A stretch of DNA of 64,000 nucleotides, taken from the NCBI GenBank assembly GCA_016081115.2, contig CM071930.1:28659641-28723640 (forward strand). The letters are read 5' to 3'. Source of the stretch: Rehmannia glutinosa (lineage: Eukaryota; Streptophyta; Magnoliopsida; Lamiales; Orobanchaceae). The notes beneath the pieces are model-generated. The model worked only from the letters and a program-made list of their open reading frames with translations. It made no database searches and had not been told where the DNA came from. The translations under genes and the position numbers were made by a program. Shown one piece after another: positions 9,561 through 19,540 of the stretch (positions are counted from its first letter, which is position 1; each line of letters opens with the position of its first letter).

Positions 9561-9875
9561 CGAGACAGAAATGTTGACCAATTTTTGTCGAAAATAAAAC
9601 TTAAGAAATACTCCGAAAATTTAGTAAAAACATTTTAAACCAATCGGGAGTATTTAGACAACATTTAGAACCTTGTTTAGAAGTAAAATACATTGACATA
9701 AAATTATTAAAAGTGTTGTCCAATATTATCGAAAAATAATCTTTGGGAAATACTCCTAAAATATTAAAACCATTTATAAAACATTTAGGAGTATTTGGAC
9801 AACCTTTAAAAACATTGTTTTGGTGATAAAATAAAATAATCAAAATTAAGATAAAAACATGTATCAAACACTATC

Positions 9876-11064
9876 CGCTTCTACATGATGAAATGTGGCT
9901 TGTGATAGAGGATGGGCCATCGCAAATATTGAAAGTGAACACTACTGTAAGAAGAGAAGCTTACAACAAGGAGGAGAAGTCACACAAGAAAGACCAAAGC
10001 CGGCGATTGAAAAACTAAGGATCGAGTGGACTAATGATGATAGGAAGAGATACAACTTGGACAATGTGGCCAAGGACATACTTTACAAGACTTTGGACAA
10101 AGCAATGTTCAATAAAGTCAAATCCTGCAAAACAGCAAAAGAAATCTGGAATAAGCTAACTTTAATTTGTGAAGGATCAGAGCAAATTAAAGAAAATAAA
10201 TTGTCTGTTGTTGTTCAAAAATTTGAAAATTTTAAAATGTTTGCAGGAGAATCTATGGATCAGCTGGATGCAAGATTCACTGAAATCACAAATGAGCTTT
10301 CAGCTCTTGGGAAGGAATACACACAGAAGAAAATGTGTATGAAGATCTTAAGAAGCCTTCCAGCTGAATGGGAAATGAAGACTATGGCCCTGAGACACTC
10401 CATGGACCTCTCAAAAACATCTAACCATGAGCTATTCTCAGACCTCAAAGCCTACGAGTTTGAGCTGAGAAGAAAAGAACAAGAGGAAACAACTGTACCC
10501 AAGACAACTGCACTGATAGTCAAGGATGAAAAGAGAGTCAAACCAAAGGAAGCCATAGATCGAGGAAACAAGAGCTCAATTGCCCTAATGGTTAAAAGAT
10601 TCAACATGTTCTTTAATAAGAACTACAAAAGAAACAAGGGTGAAACCTCCAAGAGACATTCATCTCTAAATCAAGGGAAGATAGGCCACCAAAGAGAGCT
10701 GAGCATCAAACGGTAGAATATCAGAGAGCTGATAACCCAAGAACAGAAAGAGCTGATCAAAGAGCGAGAACCTCGTGTTGAACCGCAGACAACCAGGATA
10801 TTTTTGCAATTGATTGTTCCTATCCACCAATCAACAAATATAGGAATGAAGAAGAAAGAAAAGTCTTCAGAGAAAGAAGACAGAAAAGAACAAAGCAATG
10901 TTGGCTGCTGAGATTGCTGAGACAGCTAAGTCTAAAGAAGCAGCAGACTCAGAGAGTAGTGAAGCTGACTACTCAAGTGCTTCTGAAGAAGAAGCCATGA
11001 TCTTTCTTATGGCTAAAGAACAAGATAAACCAGACCAAGAAGATGAGGTTCAAGGAACAACTGA
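9876..11064 (+). pseudogene. gag: SV1 gag, main part (UBN2 domain), internally deleted
   Basis: Continues the gag cut at 2014. An open stretch to 10716 holds the capsid-like UBN2 domain: EWTNDDRKRYNLDNVAKDIL, FNKVKSCKTAKEIWNKL, ENFKMFAGESMDQLDARFTE and MKILRSLPAEWEMK. The zinc knuckle near 10770-10810 is damaged (first Cys codons disrupted, His replaced by Tyr). An acidic Ser/Glu-rich stretch follows to about 11050. From there the sequence jumps straight to the protease. Relative to SV2 and SV3, about 1.1 kb coding the coiled coil and basic RNA-binding region is missing. In-frame stops occur after 10716. Confidence 0.85.
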
Positions 11065-12529
11065 GTGCCAATGAACCTGGTACATGGATAGTGGCTGTTC
11101 CAGACATATGACAGGAAACAAGAAAAATTTGTCAAGATTCAAGGAGATTAGAGGTGCAATAATCATATTTGGAGGAAATGAAGCTAGGGGAAATCAAAGG
11201 CACATGATCTATCAAGAAGAATGGATTGGAAATCACAGATGTTGCTTATGTTGAAGATCTCAACTTTAACCTGCTAAGCATCAGCTAACTCTATGACAAG
11301 GGCTACAATGTTGGATTCAACATGGGAGTGTGCTAGATCAAGGATGCTGAATTAAATGAAATAGTTCTGCAAGGATCAAGACAGAAGAATATGTATGTGG
11401 TAGATTGGTCATCACTACACCAAGCACCTGTATGTTAGCAAAGAGCACAGCCGAATCAAGTTGGTTGTGGCACAAGAAGCTGAGTCATCTGAACTTCAAG
11501 ACAATCAACAAGCTTGCAAGGAGTCATCTTGTGGAAGGATTGCCAGACTCAGTGTACAAGAAAGAATGTGTATGTGATGCATACTAGATGGTAAAGCAAA
11601 TAAAATCTTCATTTAAGGATAAGCCAAGTCCTTCTTCAACAAGGATATTACATCTGTTGCATATGGATCTATTTGGTCCAGTTGAACCACCCAAAGATAA
11701 GTGGAAAGAAATACACCTTAGTGGTGGTAGGTGATTATTCAAGATATACATGGATAGTCTTCATGTGCAAAAAGAAAGAAACTTTGCGTTACCTCAATCG
11801 GTGAAAAGAGTTCAAAATGAAAAGAGCCAAACCATTATAAAAATAAGGTTTGATAGAGGAATCGAGTTTGTTAAGGGGATAATTATCAAGATTATTGTGT
11901 TGATAATGGTATTACTCATGAGTTATCGCAACAAGAACTCCACAACAAAATGGAGTAGCCAAACAAGGAACAAAACTCTCAAGGAAGTTTGCAAAGACTA
12001 TGTTAGTGGGTTTGGATTGCGAAGAGATTTTGGGGTCAAGGCATTAACACAACATTCTATACTCAAAATAGATGCATGATTAATGTGCAATTAACCAAGA
12101 CTCCCTATGAAATTTGGACAGGAGAAAGCCAAATGTTGGGTACTTCAGATATTTGGATGTAAATGCTTCATCCACAACAATGGCAAAGGATAATTTGAAG
12201 GCTTTTCATGCTAAAGTCGATGAAGGTATCTTTTTGGGATACTCAACCGAGAGCAAAGCCTTTAGAGTATTGAACAAGAGGACTATGGTCACGTAAGAGT
12301 CTATCCATGTGGTTTTTGATTAACCTAATGTAAATGAAGAAGATATTGAAGAGTTAGCTAACATGATGAATCAACCAACTATGCAGAAGTGTCCTTATGT
12401 TGACGCCAAGCAAGAGCAATCAACACAGATAAAGATGAGATAGCCGAATCTCAAAGACACCGGAAAGTCTACAAATCGAATGAAGATGAAAGAGTTGTTC
12501 AAGAAAACTTAGCTACGAGACAATTTGAA
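11065..12529 (+). pseudogene. pol: SV1 protease and integrase, broken
   Basis: Protease: TWYMDSGCSRHMTG at about 11077-11118, with the catalytic Asp in DSG. Integrase: zinc-binding part WLWHKKLSHLNF and CVCDA at about 11457-11584. The last Cys codon has become Tyr (tac), and the next codon but one is a stop (tag at 11585, where SV2 reads Gln). The catalytic core is recognisable by LLHMDLFGPVE (11657-11689) and KIRFDRGIEFVKG (about 11840-11878), covering the first two Asp of the DDE triad. The region around the Glu is scrambled. Integrase C-terminal parts appear at 12114-12296. Protease would process Gag-Pol and integrase would insert the cDNA. Neither can work here. Confidence 0.8.
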
Positions 12530-13640
12530 TCCAAATTGACTTGCTCCAACCTCGATGTGAGATGGCCGAGAGACCATCCACCAGAGTTAGTCATTGGAGA
12601 TGTAAGAGATGGCATAAGAACCAGATCCAAAGCACAACATGAAACAATGTTTACTTGTTTTATTTCCCAAATAGAGCCAAAAGATGTGTCTCAAGCATTG
12701 GATGACACACATTGGATTCAAGCCATACAAGAAGAGTCAATCAATTTGAAAGAAACAATGTATGAGAATTGGTGCAGAGGCCAACCCATCAAAATGTTAT
12801 AGGCACAAAATGAGTTTTCAGAAACAAGATGAACGATGAAGGATTTGTGGTGAGAAACCAAGCAAGATTGGTAGCCAAAGGGTATTTCCAAGAAGAGGGA
12901 ATAGATTTTGATGAAACATTTGCTCCTGTTGCAAGATTGGAAGCAATAAGGATGTTTCTTGCCTATGTTTCACATAAGAACTTCATTGTGTATCAAATGG
13001 ATGTGGAAGACCGCATTTCTAAATGGATTAGAGGAAGAAGTCTATGTTGAACAACCTCCAGGTTTTGAGCGTAAGTCATCGGAGATAAGGTGTACAAGCT
13101 CAAGAAAGCATTATATGGATTGAAACAGTACCAAGAGCATGGTATGATACATTGTTTCAATTTCTAATTGACAATGGATTCACCAAAGGTAAAGTGGATA
13201 GAACACACTTCAGAATTAAAGATGGAGAGAGTATACTGCTTGTTCAAATATATGTGGATGACATCATTTTTGGATCCACAAATAAAGAGTTGTGTGATAA
13301 GTTCTCAAACCTCATGCAAGGAAAATTTTAGATGAGCATGATGGGAGAGATGACTTTCTACCTTGGACTTCAAGTCGAGCAATTTAAGGATGGAACCTTC
13401 ATAAGTCAAACAAAATACACCAGAGATTTAATGAATAAATTTGTATGGAAGAGAAGTCTTCTGTGAAAATACCAATGAACACATCAGTCAAGATGGACAT
13501 GGATGCAGATGGCAAGGCTATAGATCAAACTAGATATAGAGCAGTTATTGGATCATTGCTCTACTTAACAGCCAGCAGGCCAGACATCACCTTTGCAGTA
13601 GGTGTATGTGCAAGATTTTAATTTGCACCAAAGGAGAGCC
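12530..13640 (+). pseudogene. pol: SV1 reverse transcriptase, broken
   Basis: Copia-type RT in pieces. 12536-12802 is the linker with [14 protein letters not shown]. 12829-13050 has [20 protein letters not shown] and ending MYQMDVE-like sequence just before the first catalytic Asp region, where a frameshift destroys SAFLNG. 13251-13262 encodes the YVDD catalytic motif. 13330-13640 encodes MGEMTFYLGLQVEQ and PMNTSVKMDMDADGKA. Stops and frameshifts occur near 12800, 13010, 13120, 13330, 13440 and 13620. RT would copy the element RNA into DNA in the cytoplasmic particle. Confidence 0.85.
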
Positions 13641-14172
13641 ACATGACTACAACTAAGAGAATCCTAAGGTATTTGAAGAGATTCCAGGAAATTGGCTTAT
13701 GGTATCCAAAGGAAGGTGGATTCAAGCTTATCGGTTACTGGACTCGTGACTATGCTAGATGTAGAGTTGACAGGAAGAGTACTTCAGGTACATGTCAAAT
13801 GCTTGGAAATAGATTGGTTTCCTAGTTTACCAAGAAGCAAAATTCGATAGCCACATCCACAGCTGAAGCAGAGTACATAGATGCGGGCAGCTGTTGTGCC
13901 CAAGTGTTATGGATGAGACAACAACTGAGAGATTATGAGATTGAAGAAAAAGAGATTCCAGTTATGTGTGATAACACTACTGCTATTGCAATCACTCAAA
14001 ATCCTGTGTTGCATTCAACAACAAAGCACATTGATGTCAGATTGAAAAGAAAGACATCACTTTGGAATATATCTCAACTGATAAGCAGTTAGCTGACATA
14101 TTCACTAAGCCCCTATGTGAATCAAGATTTTAAGAGCTTAAGAATGAGCTAGGGTTAATTGAGCTGAGTTAA
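13641..14172 (+). pseudogene. pol: SV1 RNase H, broken
   Basis: 13643-13825 encodes KRILRYLKRFQEIGLWYPKE and the connection to RNase H. 13904-14092 has VLWMRQQLRDYEIEEKEIPV, MCDNTTAIAI and TKHIDVR. The reading continues with LADIFTKPL-like sequence in another frame to GLIELS and stop at 14170-14172. The homologous SV2 segment (23547-23828) is open, which defines the end. A deletion after DVR removes the YHFIRDHV stretch. Confidence 0.8.
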
Positions 14173-14723
14173 CACTCAGAAGACTCAATCAACAGAGATA
14201 ATCGATGAGAAAATGAGAAATGAGCAAGTTTCACATATCGCCAAGTGAAATGTACCATGACGGAAAAGTCACTATATCGAAGTTATCTAACAACCGAGTC
14301 ACTTAATAAAAAAGAGAGAAGCAGAGTTAAGTCATATTTGATATAAGCTAACTCATTTATGAAATAAGTGACAAAAACGCAATTTTTTTAAATGAGCGAG
14401 AATATTTTTAAGGATGACGTCAACAGAATAATGACGCATAAAGAAAAAGTCGCACAAGAAGCATATGATTGGATATAAATCTTGCCGCATTAAATGTGAG
14501 GAATTAAATGCGGTTTTGACGTTCTAAACCGAGCGTTGATCTCGATCAAAATTCAAAATCAAGACATGTCATTTCATAACCCTTATATATGGTTTTCAAT
14601 TTTCTTTCTTCCCTACTAAAATTGTTCATCTTCAAAGCAAAGGCAAGCAAGTTCTCTTTTCTCTCAAAACCATAAGTATTCTCAAGCACGTTCTACAGTT
14701 TTAATTGGTAAAAACTCTCGAAA
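14173..14723 (+). other. SV1 leader between RNase H and third ORF
   Basis: About 550 bp without a gene. It is conserved in position and partly in sequence in SV2 (23546-23004) and SV3 (53104-53677), ending in a pyrimidine-rich stretch and aaa-ATGGCACCA. It could act as the leader of a subgenomic or spliced RNA for the third ORF, but no splice sites were established. Confidence 0.5.
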
Positions 14724-17700
14724 ATGGCACCAAAGGTCGACTATGTCAAGCTCTCCAAGAAAATCCACTCAGGATCATCATTTGACTTGAAGGAATGGTG
14801 AAGGTGGTTCGATGAAACCCTCATTTTGAAAATCACCGAGATTCTAGAAAAGTCAGTCTCAAGGCTTTTCTAACCATGGAGTATTCCCACACCTACCTTG
14901 AGGAGGTAGCGATGTTCTCTCAACGCATGGAAGTGAAGGACGAAGGAATCAAGTCTTCCGTCCCACCGCAAGGACATCATAATAAGTGCTAAGGACTGGC
15001 CGAGCACACATCGCCGTCGGAGGGCATAAAGGAGATACATGAAGCTGATGTAGACTTGGCCGCCGCATGGAAAGAAGTAGCCAAACCCGAGTGTGTCTTT
15101 GCTAAGGTAGTTTACACAATTGTTAAAATCTATTTGAAGGACGACTATCATAAGTCGATGGATGTCATCTCCAAGTGTATAGATATGAAGTTTGGCAGCC
15201 TCAACCAACTATAAAAACTAAGATGATCGCCATGGCCGCGATCATGCAGGCAAAAAGGTTAATCTGGCGGAGTTCGTGGTATGCAGATCGTGCTCGAATG
15301 TGATGAACAAGACTTTTAAGAGGATGGATTCTTTGGAGGATCACTTGATATGGTCTTGTAATTGGTCACTTGATGGAAATGAAAGGTGTTGCCTTCGCCA
15401 TGGCAAGCCGCTTCACGTGAACAAGAGGATGTTCCAGCAAACCTCTCAGTGCCCAGAAAGAGAGCTCGGGCGAAGAGAGTCGACACAAGTGAGGGGGAAT
15501 CAGTGACCCCAAAGACACAACGCTACCCTCCTCCCAAGAAGAAAGTCGCCAATGTAGTCTCCGAAGAAGAAGGCTGTCCCCGCAGCCTAAGAAAAAGGAT
15601 GCACCTACCCGTGCGGTAGGAGTCGCCACCCGTGCAATCGAATCGCCCCAGCAGCGGAGAGGCCGAGAAGGAACCTCAAATACCTTCTCCAGCCATATGG
15701 AAGAAGAGGACTGCCAAGTCGAGGAAGGCAAATCCCTCCAAGAAGGATACCCAAGTCCCCACCGGTGATCAAACCACTGAATCTGAACTAGAAGTTCCTC
15801 TGGTTCATCACAGAAAAAGAAGACTGGTTAGGCAGTCTGAATTGGAAAAGAATTTGAATCGCCACTCACCGAGAAAGCATCGAGATCACGACACTCAGGA
15901 AGAGCAGTCTCCTGAAGTAATTGATGAATCGCGGAAGTCTGCTGAGGACGATCATCAGATACCAGTGGAAGACACAGCTCTATGAGAGACAGCTGAGGGA
16001 AGTAAAGCAGCAGAGACAACTGAACCTTCAGTTGAAAAGGTTGTCTCTCCACCTGCTACTGATGCTGCTGAAGGCGAGAAGCAGCAGAGTCTCTTGCCTT
16101 CAATTCCTGAAAAAGAAGAATAGGAAGACGAAGATGATGCCGACGGTATAATCATGTACTCTCCACTATATCCGACAAACTGCAGGCGCTCACGAGAGTG
16201 GAGGGCATGGAAACTTCATCACTCTGGGTGCGGTTCGCTCACCCCGAGTTCATTGATGAAGAAGAGGAATTGCATGGATATTCTTCACATCATCATTGCA
16301 TGGAGAAATAAAAAAGAAAAAGCCCAAGGAAGCACAAACTCTTGAGAAAGCCAAGATGTTCGAGTTTCTTTGGTTCTCTCGACCACACTCATACACATCT
16401 CGATGTGTACTCGAAAGTGATGAGGATCCCACTCACGCAGGCAGAGAAGTCGATACGCAAGAGCTCGAGGGAATCAATTGCTGCTAATGCATGAGCAAAG
16501 CAATTGTTTGAAGGACTAGAGAGTCGTCTTAATCTCTCATGCGGACCGATCCTCCGGGAGCGGCACAACACATTGCCTCGCCGTTGCGTTGACCCACGTC
16601 CCCTGTACAATTGGAGGATGGATCCAAGGACACTGGCAATGACACTGGGATTTTGGGCACTCAAGTTGAGCCAACCCCTGAAGAAGGTGTTTTACCACCT
16701 GCCCCAGCGGCTGAGCACTCAAAGGAAAAGGCCGCGAGTCATGAGCAGAGTGATCCCACTGTTAGTCACTCAGCTGGTGCGCCAGCTGAGGAGGAAGGTC
16801 TCTCCACCACAGTAGGGTTGGAGGATGTTTTGGAAGACTCCAACTTGAAGCAAAGAGGCGAAGTGGAAATAGAAAAAGAACCGCAACAGAGTGACATTGA
16901 CGAAGCTCGGACAGTTGAGTCAGTCCCCACAAATGTCTACTGCTTTGAAGGCTAATGACACATTTTATTCTTATAGTCGAGGCATCGGATGGAGATACCC
17001 CGGAGTTAACACTGGCAAAGGAAAGTGCAATCCAAGGGGTTGAGTTGATGGATGCCATGGTCGAAGACCCTAAGGCAGCTGTGACTACCGAAGGGAATGT
17101 TGAAGACCCTAAGGCTTGAGATTATCGGGGAACATTGAAAGCCTCGCAAAGATTTGAAGCCACGGAGGTATTGAGGCTTGGCTTAAGGGAGGTTGAGACT
17201 CCCCGGGTAAGGGTGAAGAGATATAACATTCCTCCAGCCACAAGAGACTAAATAGAACAGAGATAAACGCACTTCATGACGACAGAGAACCTTAATGTAT
17301 CATTCTTGGGGTCAAGATGAAGCCGAGTCCACTCCGATTGCAGATCCTAAGAACCCAACAGGATGTTCTCAAACTAAGAGCAGCTAAGTGACAAAGCGGC
17401 TCGTCAAAAATTTAACTCGGCCGATGAGCTAAGCCCACGGGTCTCATCATCATCCGATGACGACGATGATGCAACAGAGGACCAGGTACTTCATTTAGAA
17501 AAATCTACTAAGCACCAAAGACGATGTTAAGACAATCGGTGCCACGATCATTTCGGACAAACCAATCCCAAAGCCCCAACTAAAACCGAGTCAATCGCAC
17601 AGTTCTATAGCTGAGCGAAGAACGACTACACAAGCTCGTCATCGCAGTACGATCCTCACAAACCATCCCATACGTGCGCGATGACGCTTTCAGAGATGTT

Positions 17701-18380
17701 CCCTTTCACGATCCTACTAGTAGTTGAAGAAGAGACCGCTCAACAACGAAGATTCACCGTGAGAAATGATCTAATCATTCCCATCGACACCATTGTTCCA
17801 CCGCATTCAAATTTGATGAAGAATGGCTGCAATTTAATCAAGTGAGATAGTTGAGATTCGTGGAGGTCTTCAAGAAAATCTGCGAAGAGATTGAGAAGAT
17901 TGAAAGACATCACGCCCACTCGACTTAAGATCGGACAACGGGGATGCTACCCTCACGAGCAGGCTGAGGGATGGATAGTGATGCGGATGCTACCGAGAAT
18001 GGTCTCATGCAAAGGATGCCACTCGAACAAGTTCGTTATTTCAAAGCATTATATGGAAGAAAATGCCGGACACAATGCTGATCTCAACAAGCATATATCG
18101 GAAAGGTACACGAAGTCTCACAAGATCGGTAAAATGGAGCATGCAAGAATTCCGGAGAAAAGAAATTCTACACTTGAGGAAACAATGAATGCAAAATTCA
18201 TCCTACTCATGGCTAAAATGGAGTTGGTGGTAGCCAAGTCCAAGGCAACTCGCTCGGACTTCGATTAGCTTATGCAAGAGACTAAACAGACCAAAGACTA
18301 AGACGGGGCTGACTTCATGCTCGCAGGCATGTTTCCTGGGTCCCTCTCTCCTTTGATGATGCCAAAAAGGGGGAAGAGAG
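14724..18380 (+). pseudogene. SV1 third ORF, 'putative plant transposon protein'-like
   Basis: Start ATGGCACC at 14724 is shared with SV3 (53678) and, as ATGGCTCC, with SV2 (minus 23003). The N-terminal third resembles the plant transposon-protein family (EYSHTYLEEVAMFSQRMEV, DEGIKSS). The middle is Lys/Pro/Glu-rich with basic clusters (PPPKKKVANVV, HHRKRRLVRQSE). A conserved block IIMYSPLYP..R..REWRAWK lies at about 16150-16212. It is followed by a long acidic stretch (16611-16955) and a C-terminal part ending in FDDAKKGEE, which is encoded by an internal PPT-like tract (18352-18380). No signal peptide or convincing membrane segment was seen, so calling it an envelope would be unsupported. 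Many frameshifts and stops. Function unknown. Confidence 0.65.
18352..18380 (+). promoter_or_regulatory. SV1 internal PPT-like tract with inverted flank
   Basis: TTTGATGATGCCAAAA (18352-18367) runs into aaaaagggggaagagag. The 16 bases are the exact reverse complement of TTTTGGCATCATCAAA in front of the terminal PPT (19514-19529). The same layout occurs in SV3. Repeated PPTs are a known Sirevirus trait. The inverted flank could let the two sites pair. Confidence 0.65.
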
Positions 18381-18577
18381 TCCGTAATGGAACGTGAAAA
18401 GAAGAAAAGTTGAAGGAATGCGGTTGAGAAGATTGCGGTGAGAAAAAGGGAAAAACGGTGAGGGAGAACGTTCGAAAGATCTTACATTAATAATAGTTGA
18501 AACCCTCAACAGGTCAAACATCGCTCCATCTTGAGCAACTCCCAGAATCCCTACCCATTGAGCACTCTGTTGTGCCA

Positions 18578-19193
18578 ATGTCGGAGAAGAGACGAATTAT
18601 TGAAGAAGGGTTTGAGAAGTTCTCCAAAAAGCGAGGATGCCCGTGTTGAGAAAGTGCTAAAACAATATGGTGGCATTCCAGGAAGGATCAAGATGTTATA
18701 CCGACAATGGATCCGAGCCGAGATAAGTTGAAGAATTTAAGACGCCGAATCCAAGGCTATTTCAAGTGATGTTACTAGCCCAAGCCTGGGATGCATCCGG
18801 GAGAAAGGTCTTACATTATGTGAAGAAGTGCTTAAAAGCAGACTAGAAAATGACCACTCACCGTTAAAGCGAAGACTCCGCGGCGATACACACCTGCAGG
18901 AGAGGAGGAAGAAGTGGTGGTGGAAGAGGTTCTCGACCTCGTCCAAAACCCAAGAATATTGAATATGTAGATCCGGTGAGAAGGGGAGGATCTACTAAGT
19001 TGGGTATGATGAAGTGGCAACTGGAAGTGGCAGGAAGAATGCGAGAGGTTGTAAGAAGACAAGAAGAAGAGAACGAAAGGCAAACTCAGCTATGGCTTGA
19101 GAGGAAGCGGAGGGATGATGCCTCTAAAAGAGCTTATGAAAAGAAGGAGAGAGCTGCAGAAAAGAAAAAAAGAAAGAGAGTTGATAACTTTTG
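18578..19193 (+). pseudogene. SV1 fourth small ORF, basic coiled coil
   Basis: ATG at 18578 (MSEKRRIIEEGFEKFSKK). SV3 has the matching start at 57523 (MAEKRKAIEAGMKEVEGR). Shared pieces: a Gly-Tyr-Phe region, an acidic patch, a YVDP motif near 18967, and a Lys/Arg/Glu-rich coiled coil (18976-19194) ending KKKRKRVDNF. Several stops and shifts interrupt it. It lies between the internal and terminal PPTs. It may be a separate protein or the C-terminus of the third ORF after splicing, and the sequence alone does not decide. No known function recognised. Confidence 0.5.
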
Positions 19194-19526
19194 ACAGAGT
19201 GAAGAAGAAAGAAAGGAGGCAATAAAAGCGTTGAAGTGTTGATCACGAACCCTTCATGTATATTACTTATGTAAATACATTTTTGTACGTCATCTGTAAT
19301 ACTTAGTGATTTTCCCGTAATTTTTTCACTTTGTATTTACTCTTGTATCTAAGCATAGATGTGTCTTGCTTTGATAAAGAATGCATTTGTAAACAGCTAT
19401 GTAAAGGACAAGAATGTTATGATCAATAAAACGATCTATTCAAGCATACATTCTTTGTTACTACATTGTCTGTATGTATCTTTAATGTTTACTTTTTGTT
19501 GAATGTTTTTAAGTTTTGGCATCATC
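19194..19526 (+). other. SV1 3' untranslated region
   Basis: AT-rich tail conserved with SV3 (58180-58466), including a cacatacattct..gtatgtatcttt segment. No coding potential. It ends with TTTTGGCATCATC before the PPT. Confidence 0.6.
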
Positions 19527-19540
19527 AAAAAGGGGGAAAG
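19527..19540 (+). promoter_or_regulatory. SV1 terminal polypurine tract
   Basis: aaaaagggggaaag immediately before the TGTTGGGAAA start of the 3' LTR. Confidence 0.85.

Larger units (their letters stand above)
2015..9870 (-). mobile_element. NA1: pol-less Sirevirus-derived LTR retrotransposon
   Basis: A complete 7,856-bp insertion. It begins TGTAAGTCC and ends TATCAAACA, with the 5-bp target duplication ctatc at 2010-2014 and 9871-9875. The LTRs are 2015-3506 (1,492 bp) and 8391-9870 (1,480 bp). A PBS complement abuts the right LTR and a PPT complement abuts the left LTR, so the element is transcribed on the minus strand. The inner 4.9 kb holds a degraded gag (8369 to 7274) and a degraded third ORF (6070 to 4688). 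No protease, integrase, RT or RNase H motif is visible on either strand. It would therefore need pol functions from an autonomous Sirevirus. Confidence 0.92.
8391..9870 (-). repeat. NA1 5' LTR (right copy)
   Basis: 1,480 bp, pairs with 2015-3506. Order on the minus strand: TGTTTGATAC start at 9870, palindrome-rich U3 (9560-9315), TATA box (9104-9095), hairpin array (8875-8601), end at 8391 next to the PBS. ORFs called inside it (8698-8883, 8962-9174, 9386-9577, 9601-9867) have no domain and are not genes. Confidence 0.92.

Noticed and set aside
15366..16664. Several minus-strand ORFs (121, 74, 66, 91 codons) within the SV1 third ORF
   Set aside because: Antisense of GC-richer low-complexity coding DNA. 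None recurs in SV2 or SV3 at the matching place.
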